DNA of 37,396 bases, taken from positions 1 to 37,396 of the forward strand of contig CAJFUL010000019.1 of assembly GCA_904420245.1 (NCBI GenBank). The letters run 5' to 3'. The stretch is from Candidatus Paralachnospira avium. GTDB taxonomy: Bacteria; Bacillota; Clostridia; Lachnospirales; Lachnospiraceae. The translations under genes were made by a program, and so were the position numbers. Every line of letters begins with the position of its first letter. Position 1 is the first letter of the stretch. The notes beneath the pieces were generated by a model that saw only the letters and a program-made list of their open reading frames with translations, was not told the DNA's origin and ran no database searches. Positions 1 through 7,992 of this stretch are shown here, piece after piece.

Positions 1-405
1 ATGTTCCGTAAGCTGTTAGACGAGGCAGTAGCTGGTGACAACATCGGCGCTCTGCTCCGTGGTGTGCAGAGGAACGAGATCGAGAGAGGCCAGGTTCTGG
101 CTAAACCCGGCACCGTTACCTGCCATAAGAAATTCACCGCTCAGGTATACGTTCTGACCAAGGACGAGGGCGGCCGTCATACACCTTTCTTCAACAACTA
201 CAGGCCTCAGTTCTACTTCAGAACAACGGACGTGACCGGCGTTATCAACCTTCCCGAAGGTACCGAGATGTGCATGCCTGGTGACAACGTTGAGATGACC
301 ATCGAGCTGATCCATCCCATCGCTATGGAGCAGGGTCTTACCTTCGCTATCCGCGAGGGCGGCAGAACTGTAGGATCCGGCCGTGTAGCCAGCATCATCG
401 AGTAA
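1..405 (+). CDS. tuf: Elongation factor Tu, C-terminal part (cut by window edge)
   Basis: This is the C-terminal third of EF-Tu, the GTPase that carries aminoacyl-tRNA to the ribosome. The 134 residues cover the end of domain 2 and all of domain 3: the segment beginning MFRKLLDEA, then [44 protein letters not shown] and the C-terminal [13 protein letters not shown]. The ATG at base 1 is an internal methionine of EF-Tu, not the start; the GTP-binding domain lies outside the window. The gene ends with TAA and is followed about 20 bases later by a terminator. Identity is essentially certain from sequence conservation. Confidence 0.97.
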   Translation: MFRKLLDEAVAGDNIGALLRGVQRNEIERGQVLAKPGTVTCHKKFTAQVYVLTKDEGGRHTPFFNNYRPQFYFRTTDVTGVINLPEGTEMCMPGDNVEMTIELIHPIAMEQGLTFAIREGGRTVGSGRVASIIE

Positions 406-423
406 TTCCGTTTTGAGCATTTT

Positions 424-454
424 AAGGGCTTTCCCGTATGGGAGAGCCCTTTTT
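424..454 (+). terminator. Rho-independent terminator after tuf
   Basis: An AGGGCT/AGCCCT stem (425-430 with 445-450), extended inward by CCC/GGG, is followed by TTTT. It sits 19 bases after the tuf stop codon and ends the translation-factor operon. Confidence 0.85.
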
Positions 455-585
455 GCGCTGCGGCGGTCTGTAAGGGAGCCTTTCAGGGCCGTCCCCGGCC
501 CGCCTGTTCCGTCCCGCCGCGGGCAGAAGCGTTTGTTTTGTACAGGGAACGTTTACGGTTGTTTTTTGGATGGAGTGCCAAGGGG

Positions 586-614
586 TTGACAAGTCTCTCA
601 ACGGCTGTTATACT
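586..614 (+). promoter_or_regulatory. Sigma-A type promoter for the NlpC/P60 gene
   Basis: TTGACA (586-591), 17-base spacer, TATACT (609-614). This is close to the housekeeping consensus. It leaves a leader of about 60 bases before the ATG at 682. The rest of the 406-681 gap holds the tuf terminator and nothing else I recognise. Confidence 0.8.
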
Positions 615-681
615 AGAGTGGTGTTGTAATAATTTTGTAATAAATAACGGAAAGATGTAACAGTTCAGTTTGGAGGACCAT

Positions 682-1827
682 ATGAGAAAAGCAAAGACCT
701 TGGTTGCGGCTGGCTGCCTCTGCGCAGCGATGGCCATGAGCACGACTGCTTTTGCCATGCCGGGAGCGACCAGTCTGGTGACAGTAGAATCGAAGACAGA
801 GGAGGCGGCTTCCACCGGTGACGTGCAGAAGTCGGCGGAGGCCCTGGAGGAATCTTCCCAGAGCGCGCTGACGGCGCTGGCTGCCGCGGGGCAGACGGTA
901 AAGGAGTCCGTAAGCTCTCCCTATGATGATATTGCAGTTTCCACCGTCAATGGAGATGACGACTATGTCAATATCCGGGATTCAGCCAGTACAGACGGAG
1001 AGATCGTCGGAAAGATCTACAACCACTGTGCCGCGGATATTCTGGAGACCGTTGAGGCGGAGGACGGCACCTGGTACAAGATCACTTCCGGTTCTGTAGA
1101 GGGATATATCAAGGCAGAATACTTCGTGACCGGCGAAGAGGCAAAGGCGCTGGCCATGGAGATCGGCAAGATGTTCGGATATGTGACCGAGGGAGGCCTG
1201 CGGGTCCGCACAGAGCCCAACACCGAGAGCGAAGTCATCACCAAGCTCTGGAGCGGTGAGACTTATACGGTTTTGGAAGAGACAGGAGACTTTGTAAAGA
1301 TCTCTCTTGGAAATGACGACGAGGGCAATCCGGTGACCGGATATATTTCCGCTCAGTATGTGGATGTCTATGTAAAGTTTGATGAAGCGATCTCTCTGGA
1401 GGAGGAAAAGGCTCAGGAGGAAGAGGCGCAGCGCAGAGCCGATGAGGCGGAAGCGGCGGCCCAGTCCTCCACCAGGGATGCAGTGGTGGCATACGCGAAG
1501 CAGTTTATCGGCAATCCCTATGTCTGGGGCGGGACAAGCCTGACCAGCGGCGCAGACTGCTCCGGATTTACCCAGAGCGTCATGGCCCATTTCGGAGTGG
1601 GGCTTTCCAGAACTTCCAGGGCCCAGGCCGGCGACGGCTATCAGGTATCTTTGAGCGCGGTGGAGCCCGGCGATCTGATCTTCTACGCCAGCGGCGGGAG
1701 CATTTATCATGTGGCCCTCTATATCGGCGGCGGCCAGGTGATCCATGCCATTGATGAGTCCCGCGGCATTGGGATCTCGTCCATGTACTTTACGACTCCG
1801 TACTGTGCGGTAGACGTATTGGGATAA
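682..1827 (+). CDS. Secreted SH3-domain NlpC/P60 peptidoglycan endopeptidase
   Basis: A 381-residue exported cell-wall hydrolase. The N-terminus (MRKAKTLVAAGCLCAAMAMSTTAFA) is a signal peptide with an AFA cleavage site. Two bacterial SH3 domains follow (about 85-150 and 165-235, both with 'VRTEPNTES'-like or 'NIRDSASTDG' starts), then a short Glu/Ala-rich coiled coil (about 240-270) and a C-terminal NlpC/P60 domain (about 270-381). The catalytic Cys is in GADCSGF and the His in IYHVALYIGGG. The family cleaves D-Glu-diaminopimelate bonds in stem peptides; SH3 domains bind the wall. I chose the ATG at 682 rather than an upstream TTG at 670 because TGGAGG lies five bases before it. The gene is monocistronic between its own promoter and terminator. 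Confidence 0.92.
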   Translation: MRKAKTLVAAGCLCAAMAMSTTAFAMPGATSLVTVESKTEEAASTGDVQKSAEALEESSQSALTALAAAGQTVKESVSSPYDDIAVSTVNGDDDYVNIRDSASTDGEIVGKIYNHCAADILETVEAEDGTWYKITSGSVEGYIKAEYFVTGEEAKALAMEIGKMFGYVTEGGLRVRTEPNTESEVITKLWSGETYTVLEETGDFVKISLGNDDEGNPVTGYISAQYVDVYVKFDEAISLEEEKAQEEEAQRRADEAEAAAQSSTRDAVVAYAKQFIGNPYVWGGTSLTSGADCSGFTQSVMAHFGVGLSRTSRAQAGDGYQVSLSAVEPGDLIFYASGGSIYHVALYIGGGQVIHAIDESRGIGISSMYFTTPYCAVDVLG

Positions 1828-1840
1828 AGATAAGAATAAG

Positions 1841-1870
1841 AGGGAACGGTTTTCTGCCGTTCCCTTTTTT
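1841..1870 (+). terminator. Rho-independent terminator after NlpC/P60 gene
   Basis: Stem AGGGAACGG/CCGTTCCCT with a TTTTTT tail. In the opposite direction the hairpin is followed by a U-rich but interrupted tract, so it may also serve the convergent LysR gene. Confidence 0.88.
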
Positions 1871-1906
1871 GCGCCGTGAGACCGGCGCCGCGGCGATGCC
1901 GGATAC

Positions 1907-2788
1907 TCATTCCTCCCGGTTTTTCTCTTCCTGTAGATATTCCATGAACGCTCTGGCGGCTCTTGAGAGATAGGAATTCCGTCCATGGATGAGGGAGATG
2001 GCGGACACCAGACTGCCGTCTCCGATGGAGAGGCAAACCGTCTCCGGATTCCGGAACAGGGGCGCGGAGGAGGCGGGAAGGATCCCCACGCCCAGGCCGG
2101 CGTCGGCCCAGAAGGCGGTGGTATTGGCAGAGTCGTTTTTGCAGAAGGGCAGCAGTTTCAGCCCGGCCCGGCCGAATGCCTCCTCCAGCACAGGTTCCCA
2201 CCGCCTGTAGAGGATCAGCGGACGGCGGGCCAGTTCCTCCAGAGAGATGGTTCCCTCCAGTCCTTCAAAATATTTCCGGTGGCCTGCCGTCAGGATCGGT
2301 TCCTCCTTGATGGGAATACTGGTAAAGCCGCCGGCGGGGAAGGGCGTGCGCACGATGGCCAGTTCGATGAACCCGTCCTGGAGGTTTTCCAGGAGCTGAT
2401 AGGTGTTGGCTTCGGAAATTTCAAAACGGATGCCGGGATGGGCCTCATGGAACTCCCGGAACCAGCGGCAGAACAAGGTGCTGCCTACAGAGGAGACGAC
2501 GCCCAGCCGCAGGGTCCCGTGGGAACCAAGACGGTATTCCTCCAGCTCTTCCTTGATCAGGGAAGACATGTGCAGCAAGGTAACGGCCCGCTCATACATC
2601 ATCCGTCCGGCATCTGTGAGCCGGATGGACCGCGGCCCCCGCTCAAAGAGGAGACAGCCCGCTTCCTCCTCCAGCAGTTTCAGCTGGGTGCTGAGGGGAG
2701 GCTGGGTCATGTGGAGCTTTTTCGCGGCAGCGGAGATGGTGCCTTCATCGACGACCGTGGTGAAATAGGTGAGCTGCTTTAAATCCAT
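1907..2788 (-). CDS. LysR family transcriptional regulator
   Basis: A 293-residue LysR-type regulator. Residues 1-60 form the winged helix-turn-helix (MDLKQLTYF, then GTISAAAKKLHMTQPPLSTQLKLLEEE, with LFERGPRSIRLTDAG as the wing). Residues 90-290 form the periplasmic-binding-protein-like effector domain (LRLGVVSSVGS through GVGILPASSAP). The ligand cannot be read from sequence. AGGAGG lies six bases before the ATG. It is transcribed divergently from the ABC exporter genes, and a perfect LysR-type box lies 26 bases upstream, so autoregulation and control of the exporter are plausible inferences. Confidence 0.93.
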   Translation of the reverse strand: MDLKQLTYFTTVVDEGTISAAAKKLHMTQPPLSTQLKLLEEEAGCLLFERGPRSIRLTDAGRMMYERAVTLLHMSSLIKEELEEYRLGSHGTLRLGVVSSVGSTLFCRWFREFHEAHPGIRFEISEANTYQLLENLQDGFIELAIVRTPFPAGGFTSIPIKEEPILTAGHRKYFEGLEGTISLEELARRPLILYRRWEPVLEEAFGRAGLKLLPFCKNDSANTTAFWADAGLGVGILPASSAPLFRNPETVCLSIGDGSLVSAISLIHGRNSYLSRAARAFMEYLQEEKNREE

Positions 2789-2813
2789 GGAGACCTCCTG
2801 ATATATTTATATA

Positions 2814-2828
2814 ATATGGAAACCATAT
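2814..2828. promoter_or_regulatory. Putative LysR-type binding site
   Basis: The perfect palindrome ATATGG-AAA-CCATAT fits the T-N11-A LysR box (T2815, A2827). It lies in a very AT-rich tract between the LysR gene and the divergent exporter operon. Binding is inferred, not seen. Confidence 0.55.
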
Positions 2829-2945
2829 CTATATAATAATTTTCATATATTAAAAATTATGATAGTATAAAAAACGGATAAAAGCAAGAAATATCGTGTG
2901 ATCGCAGACGGCGTACGGCCGTCCGTATCCGGAGCTTCCTTTGGG

Positions 2946-3059
2946 ATGGTTTCGGAAATGGGAAAAAGAGATCGGAGGACGGCGCGCTTTGCGGAATGGT
3001 TTTGCCGCCGTCGGGACATCATCTTTATGGAAGGGATCACAGGAAAGGTGAGAGGATGA
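2946..3059 (+). CDS. Possible 37-residue leader ORF coupled to the ABC exporter
   Basis: An open frame starting with ATG (MVSEMGKRDRRTARFAEWF...) ends in TGA that overlaps the exporter ATG as ATGA, the arrangement typical of translational coupling. The frame stays open upstream to about 2871, so a GTG at 2898 is an alternative start. There is only a weak GGAG 11 bases before the ATG. The peptide is basic and resembles nothing I know. It could equally be noncoding leader sequence. Confidence 0.2.
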   Translation: MVSEMGKRDRRTARFAEWFCRRRDIIFMEGITGKVRG

Positions 3060-4789
3060 AAAAGCTTCTTGTATATTTAAGCCATTACAAAAAAGAGAGT
3101 ATCCTGGGACCGCTGTTCAAGCTGCTGGAGGCTTCCTTTGAGCTGCTGGTGCCCCTGGTCATGGCGGCCGTCATCGACAAGGGCATCGCGGGAAGGGATA
3201 TGGGATATGTGGTCCGCATGTGTCTGGTCATGGTGGGACTGGGCGTCGTCGGGTTGATCTGTTCGGTGACGGCCCAGTATTTCGCGGCCAAAGCGGCGGT
3301 GGGCTTCGCGACGGGAGTCCGCCACGCCCTTTTCTCCCATATCCAGAGCCTTTCCTACACGGAGATGGATACGCTGGGCACTTCCACCATGATCACCAGG
3401 ATGACCAGTGATGTGAACCAGGTCCAGTCCGGCGTCAATATGACCCTGAGGCTGTTCCTGCGGTCGCCCTTTATCGTATTCGGGGCCATGGGAATGGCCT
3501 TTACCATCAATGGAAAGGCGGCCATGATCTTCGTGGTGACCATCCCCCTCCTCTCGGTGGTGGTATTTGGGATCATGCTGGCCACCATGCCGCTCTATAA
3601 AAAAGTGCAGGCCAATCTGGATAAGGTGCTGGGCAGCACCAGGGAAAACCTGACCGGCGTCCGGGTCCTGCGGGCTTTTAACAAAGAAGAGGAAGAACGG
3701 AAGCGGTTTTCAGAGAGAAATGAGTCCCTCACCAGGATACAGGTCTTCGCGGGCCGCATTTCGGCCCTGATGAATCCCATGACTTATGTGATCATCAACG
3801 GCGCTGTGGTAGCTCTGATCTGGACGGGGGCCATCCAGGTGGACGGAGGCATCATCACCCAGGGAGAAGTGGTGGCTCTGGTCAATTATATGTCCCAGAT
3901 CCTGGTGGAGCTGATCAAGCTGGCGAACCTGATCATCACCATCACCAAGGCTCTGGCCTGCGCCAGCCGCATCTCGGCCGTGCTGGAGACGGAGCCCTCT
4001 ATGACATCCCCTTCGGAGGAGGGCTGGACAGAGGACGGGACGGGCAGCAGGGGAACGGTGGAGTTTTCCCATGTGAGCCTGGCCTACCGCCATGCCGGAG
4101 CCAATTCCCTTACGGATATAGATTTCCGGGCAGAGAGAGGGCAGACCATCGGGATCATCGGCGGCACCGGATCGGGAAAGACTTCCCTGGTGAACCTGAT
4201 CCCCCGTTTTTACGACGCGACGGAAGGGCAGATCCTGGTGGACGGGCGCGATGTGAAAGAGTACCCGCTCCATGTGCTGCGGGACAAGATCGGCGTGGTA
4301 CCGCAGAAGGCGGTGCTCTTTAAAGGGACCATCCGGGACAATCTGCGGTGGGGAAAAGAAAATGCCGGTGAAGAGGAGATGTGGGAAGCTCTGGAACTGT
4401 CCCAGGCAAAAGAATTTGTGGAGAAGAAGGAGAATGGTCTGGATACCATGGTGAACCAGGGCGGCAGAAACTTATCCGGCGGCCAGCGCCAGAGGCTCAC
4501 CATCGCCAGGGCTCTGGTGAAGAAACCGGAGATCCTGATCCTGGACGACAGCGCGTCGGCTCTGGACTTTGCCACCGATGCGAAGCTGCGGGCGGCCATC
4601 AGAGGGATGAAGGAAAAGCTGACGGTGTTTATCGTGTCCCAGCGGGCGTCTTCCATCCAGTATGCCGATCAGATCATCGTGCTGGACGACGGGGAAGTGG
4701 CCGGGATCGGGACCCATGAGGAACTGCTGGCGAACTGTCCCGTATATCAGGAGATCTACTATTCTCAGTTTCCGAAGGAGGATGCGTAA
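3056..4789 (+). CDS. Heterodimeric ABC exporter subunit with degenerate ATP site (TM287/BmrC-like)
   Basis: A 577-residue ABC half-transporter: six transmembrane helices (about 15-300), then a nucleotide-binding domain (about 330-577). Walker A is GGTGSGKTS and the signature LSGGQRQR. Walker B reads ILILDDSASALD: the catalytic Glu is Asp (about residue 498). The H-loop has Gln instead of His (IVSQRASS, about residue 529). Both changes are known for the noncatalytic subunit of heterodimeric exporters such as TM287/288. The ATG at 3056 follows AGGAAAGGTG; an upstream in-frame ATG at 2996 has no ribosome site. The stop codon directly abuts the partner gene. Substrate unknown; multidrug or peptide export is the usual role. 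Confidence 0.93.
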   Translation: MKKLLVYLSHYKKESILGPLFKLLEASFELLVPLVMAAVIDKGIAGRDMGYVVRMCLVMVGLGVVGLICSVTAQYFAAKAAVGFATGVRHALFSHIQSLSYTEMDTLGTSTMITRMTSDVNQVQSGVNMTLRLFLRSPFIVFGAMGMAFTINGKAAMIFVVTIPLLSVVVFGIMLATMPLYKKVQANLDKVLGSTRENLTGVRVLRAFNKEEEERKRFSERNESLTRIQVFAGRISALMNPMTYVIINGAVVALIWTGAIQVDGGIITQGEVVALVNYMSQILVELIKLANLIITITKALACASRISAVLETEPSMTSPSEEGWTEDGTGSRGTVEFSHVSLAYRHAGANSLTDIDFRAERGQTIGIIGGTGSGKTSLVNLIPRFYDATEGQILVDGRDVKEYPLHVLRDKIGVVPQKAVLFKGTIRDNLRWGKENAGEEEMWEALELSQAKEFVEKKENGLDTMVNQGGRNLSGGQRQRLTIARALVKKPEILILDDSASALDFATDAKLRAAIRGMKEKLTVFIVSQRASSIQYADQIIVLDDGEVAGIGTHEELLANCPVYQEIYYSQFPKEDA

Positions 4790-6541
4790 ATGGGAGCCAA
4801 AAGAGATACCTTCAGAAAGATCCTGCATTATATAAAGCGGTACTGGTTTTTCGTGGCCATGTCCCTGATCTTCGCGGCGGTGACAGTGGCTCTGACGCTG
4901 TATTTTCCCATCCTGACGGGACAGGCGGTGGATCAGATCCTGGGCCCCGGCAGAGTGGATTTTCAGCAGATACGGAAGATCCTGGAGACGGCTGTGGCCA
5001 TCATCCTCCTGACGGCAGTTTCCCAGTGGATCATGAATGTGTGCAACAACAGGATCACCTATCATGTGGTCCAGGACATCCGCCGGGACGCCTTCGCCAA
5101 GATCGAGATCCTTCCTCTTAGATATATCGACAGCCATTCTTATGGAGACGTGGTGAGCCGCGTCATCGCGGATGTGGACCAGTTCGCCGACGGCCTCCTG
5201 ATGGGGTTTACCCAGTTTTTTACGGGCGTCATGACCATCGTAGGCACCCTGGGTTTCATGGTGTCCATCAATATCAAGATCACGCTGGTGGTGGTGCTCA
5301 TCACGCCTGTCTCGCTCTTCGTCGCCAGCTTCATCGCGAAAAAGTCCTATTCCATGTTCAAGCTCCAGTCGGAGACCAGGGGGGAACAGACGGGACTCAT
5401 CGAGGAAGCGGTGGGGAATCAGAAGGTGGTGCAGGCTTTCAACCATGAGAAGCAGTGTCAGGAGCAGTTTGACGAGATCAACGGGCGCCTGGAAAAATGT
5501 TCTCTGCGGGCCACTTTTTTCTCCTCTCTGGTGAATCCCAGCACCAGGTTCGTCAACAGTCTGGTCTATACAGGCGTGGGGATCGCGGGAGCCATCTCCG
5601 CCATCCGGGGAGGCATCAGCGTGGGACAGCTTTCCAGCTTCTTGAGCTATGCCAACCAGTATACGAAACCCTTCAATGAGATCTCCGGCGTTGTGACGGA
5701 GCTGCAGAACGCGGTGGCCTGCGCCGCCAGGATCTTTGAACTGATCGGGGAGGAGCCTCAGACGCCGGATAAGGAGGGGGCGGAGGAGCTCCATGATGTG
5801 AAAGGATATGTGGAGCTGCGGGACGTGAGCTTTTCCTATGATCCGAAGCAGAAGCTGATCGAAAATTTCAATCTGTCGGTAAAGCCGGGACAGAGGGTGG
5901 CCATCGTGGGGCCCACCGGCTGCGGCAAGACGACTCTGATCAATCTGCTCATGCGGTTTTACGATGCGGACAGCGGGAAGATCCTGGTGGATGGGACGGA
6001 TGTGATGGAGGCCACCAGAAAAAGCCTGCGGGGCAGCTATGGGATGGTGCTCCAGGATACCTGGCTCAGAAACGGCACCATCCGGGAAAATATCGCCATG
6101 GGAAAGCCGGATGCGACGGAGGAGGAGATCCGGGCCGCGGCCGTGGCCTCCCATGCCCACAGCTTTATCAAGCGGCTTCCCAATGGATATGATACGGTGA
6201 TCTCGGAGGATGGAGACAATCTTTCCCAGGGACAGAGACAGCTTTTGTGCATTACCCGGGTCATGCTGTGCCTGCCGCCCATGCTGATCCTGGATGAAGC
6301 TACTTCCTCCATCGATACCAGGACGGAGATCCGGATCCAGGAGGCCTTTGCCAGGATGATGGAGGGACGCACCAGTTTCATCGTGGCTCACAGGCTTTCC
6401 ACCATCCGGGAGGCGGACATCATCCTGGTGATGCGGGACGGCCAGATCGTCGAGCAGGGCCGTCATAAAGAACTTCTGGCGAAAAACGGGTTCTACGCGG
6501 AGCTCTACAACAGCCAGTTTTCCGGAAGAAAATCCCCTTGA
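4790..6541 (+). CDS. Heterodimeric ABC exporter subunit with canonical ATPase residues (TM288/BmrD-like)
   Basis: A 583-residue partner half-transporter, with transmembrane domain about 1-320 and nucleotide-binding domain about 340-583. Walker A is GPTGCGKTT, Walker B LILDEATSSID with the catalytic Glu, and the H-loop IVAHRLST has its His. The signature motif is LSQGQRQL, with Gln replacing the second position Gly. In the dimer this altered signature faces the degenerate Walker site of the upstream protein, so one ATP site is consensus and one is degenerate. ATG follows the upstream TAA with no gap, and AAGGAGG lies 10 bases before it. The two proteins almost certainly form one exporter. Confidence 0.94.
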   Translation: MGAKRDTFRKILHYIKRYWFFVAMSLIFAAVTVALTLYFPILTGQAVDQILGPGRVDFQQIRKILETAVAIILLTAVSQWIMNVCNNRITYHVVQDIRRDAFAKIEILPLRYIDSHSYGDVVSRVIADVDQFADGLLMGFTQFFTGVMTIVGTLGFMVSINIKITLVVVLITPVSLFVASFIAKKSYSMFKLQSETRGEQTGLIEEAVGNQKVVQAFNHEKQCQEQFDEINGRLEKCSLRATFFSSLVNPSTRFVNSLVYTGVGIAGAISAIRGGISVGQLSSFLSYANQYTKPFNEISGVVTELQNAVACAARIFELIGEEPQTPDKEGAEELHDVKGYVELRDVSFSYDPKQKLIENFNLSVKPGQRVAIVGPTGCGKTTLINLLMRFYDADSGKILVDGTDVMEATRKSLRGSYGMVLQDTWLRNGTIRENIAMGKPDATEEEIRAAAVASHAHSFIKRLPNGYDTVISEDGDNLSQGQRQLLCITRVMLCLPPMLILDEATSSIDTRTEIRIQEAFARMMEGRTSFIVAHRLSTIREADIILVMRDGQIVEQGRHKELLAKNGFYAELYNSQFSGRKSP

Positions 6542-6555
6542 CCGGGGATTTTTTT
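6531..6555 (+). terminator. Rho-independent terminator overlapping the exporter stop codon
   Basis: AATCCCC/GGGGATT stem with a long T run. The left arm is inside the last codons of the gene. Confidence 0.85.
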
Positions 6556-6556
6556 C

Positions 6557-6648
6557 TGTTCTATGGGAAACTTCGTTTCTATAAAGCAAAAACACTTCGT
6601 AAGACTTGTCTGCGGAGGAGAGGAAGTCTGCCGCTTATGCGGCCCGCC
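6557..6648 (+). repeat. Intergenic repeat, copy A
   Basis: First of four related copies (others near 13581, 19311 and 33024). The shared core is a hairpin-forming TCTATRGGAAAC-TTC-GTTTCYATA segment, then GCAAAA-CACTYCG, then CTGCGG-GGAG. Copies A and C also share GAGGAAGTYTGCCGCTTATGCGGC. It starts directly after a terminator T run. No protein-coding sense is apparent. Confidence 0.75.
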
Positions 6649-6651
6649 ACG

Positions 6652-6682
6652 AGAGTTCCGTTTGCGGAACTCTTTGTTTTTG
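6652..6682 (+). terminator. Second terminator-like hairpin downstream of repeat copy A
   Basis: A perfect 9-bp stem AGAGTTCCG/CGGAACTCT with TTTG loop and TTGTTTTTG tail. It follows no gene, only the repeat, so either read-through is caught here or the repeat is itself transcribed. The remaining part of the 6542-6825 gap has a T8 run at 6717-6724 and no promoter I can call with confidence. Confidence 0.6.
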
Positions 6683-6825
6683 TCCCAGCCATGAGAAAAA
6701 GCTCCCGCGGCCGGACATTTTTTTTGCGGGAAATATAGAAAAGTTTTACTTATTCATAAGGAGATGCGGTAGAAGGGGCTGCCTTTCGCGTGATATAAAA
6801 ATGTGATGAAGGAGAATGAAGCGAT

Positions 6826-7992
6826 ATGAGACGGAAATGGACAGAAGCAGGGATCCTGCTGGTGATCCTGGCGGTCATGGCGGCTCTGATGTGGAGCTTT
6901 ACGAGGCAGGATTACCAGTATGAGAGATATGAGACGGGAAGCGTCCACTATGTAAAGGCAAGGACCACCGAGATCCTGGAACAGGAACTGACCGTATCCG
7001 GAAGCGGAGGCGAGTACCTGACCGGATACCAGAAGCTGGTGGTGGAGTTCCTGGAGGGAGACAGAAAAGGAGAGACCCAGGAAATAGAAAACTATGTGAC
7101 GGTCCAGCACCATGTGATCGCGGAGGAGGGACGGACCCTGATCATATGCGCCGATGAGCCGGACAATGCGGAGCCTTACTACAGCGTCTACAACTACAGC
7201 CGCGGAAACGGCATCTGGATCCTGGCGGCAGGCTTCCTGCTGCTGGTGGTCCTGGTGGGAAGGAAGCAGGGATTTTTGAGCTGCGTGGGTCTGCTGTTCA
7301 CCATGTGTATGGTCTTTTGCTACCTGCTCCCTCAGCTGTATAACGGAGCAGGCGGATTCGGGGCCTCCGCCGTGACGGTGATCGCCTCCTGCGCGGCCAC
7401 CTGCTTCTGCATAGGCGGCCTCACCAGGAAGACCCTCTTCAACATCGTCAGCGCCGTCGCAGGCGGGCTGTCGGCAGGCGTGCTCTTCTGGATCTGCGCC
7501 ATGGTCCTGGAGCTGAACGGATGCACCATGGATGAGGCGGAAAGCCTGGTGCTGATCGCCCAGTCCACGGGCCTTAAGCTGGAAAGCGTGCTGTACGCGG
7601 GAGTCATGGTCTCGTCCCTGGGAGCCGTGATGGATATAGCCGTCTCCATGGGAGCGTCTCTCCATGAGATCGTTTCCCTGAACCCGGAGCTGACCTGGAA
7701 GGATCTGTTCCGTTCCGGAATGAACATCGGGCGGGACGCCATCGGTACCATGACCAATACCCTGATCCTGGCCTTCGCCGGAGGAGCTTTAGCCACGCTG
7801 CTGATCCTGATCTCCTACGGCGTCCAGTATAATCAGCTGCTTTCGTCCAATTTCCTGGCGCTGGAGATCGCCCAGGGACTGGCGGGAAGCGCGGCGATCG
7901 TTCTGACTGTGCCCATCAGCGCGTGGATCAACGCGTGGGGCTACAGCCTTTCACATAGACAATCTAAAAATCATGGAGGAGAACAACAATGA
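6826..7992 (+). CDS. YibE/F family multispanning membrane protein
   Basis: A 388-residue membrane protein of the YibE/F type. It has an N-terminal transmembrane helix (about 9-25), an extracytoplasmic domain (about 26-128) rich in beta-type segments, then seven or so hydrophobic helices (about 130-375) ending IAQGLAGSAAIVLTVPISAWINAW, the typical C-terminal pattern of the family. The molecular function of YibE/F proteins is not established. AAGGAG lies 11 bases before the ATG. The stop overlaps the next gene as ATGA and that gene's GGAGGAG site is inside this coding sequence, so the two are co-translated. Pairing with two surface phosphoesterases is notable. Confidence 0.85.
   Translation: MRRKWTEAGILLVILAVMAALMWSFTRQDYQYERYETGSVHYVKARTTEILEQELTVSGSGGEYLTGYQKLVVEFLEGDRKGETQEIENYVTVQHHVIAEEGRTLIICADEPDNAEPYYSVYNYSRGNGIWILAAGFLLLVVLVGRKQGFLSCVGLLFTMCMVFCYLLPQLYNGAGGFGASAVTVIASCAATCFCIGGLTRKTLFNIVSAVAGGLSAGVLFWICAMVLELNGCTMDEAESLVLIAQSTGLKLESVLYAGVMVSSLGAVMDIAVSMGASLHEIVSLNPELTWKDLFRSGMNIGRDAIGTMTNTLILAFAGGALATLLILISYGVQYNQLLSSNFLALEIAQGLAGSAAIVLTVPISAWINAWGYSLSHRQSKNHGGEQQ

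Noticed and set aside
1985-2782. Plus-strand open frame across the LysR gene
   Set aside because: LysR on the minus strand has clear HTH and effector domains and a good ribosome site; the plus frame is its shadow.
4472-6595. Very long minus-strand open frame (707 codons) opposite the ABC exporter genes
   Set aside because: It mirrors the codon bias of the real genes on the plus strand, has no ribosome site, and its translation (His/Arg/Leu-rich) matches no domain.
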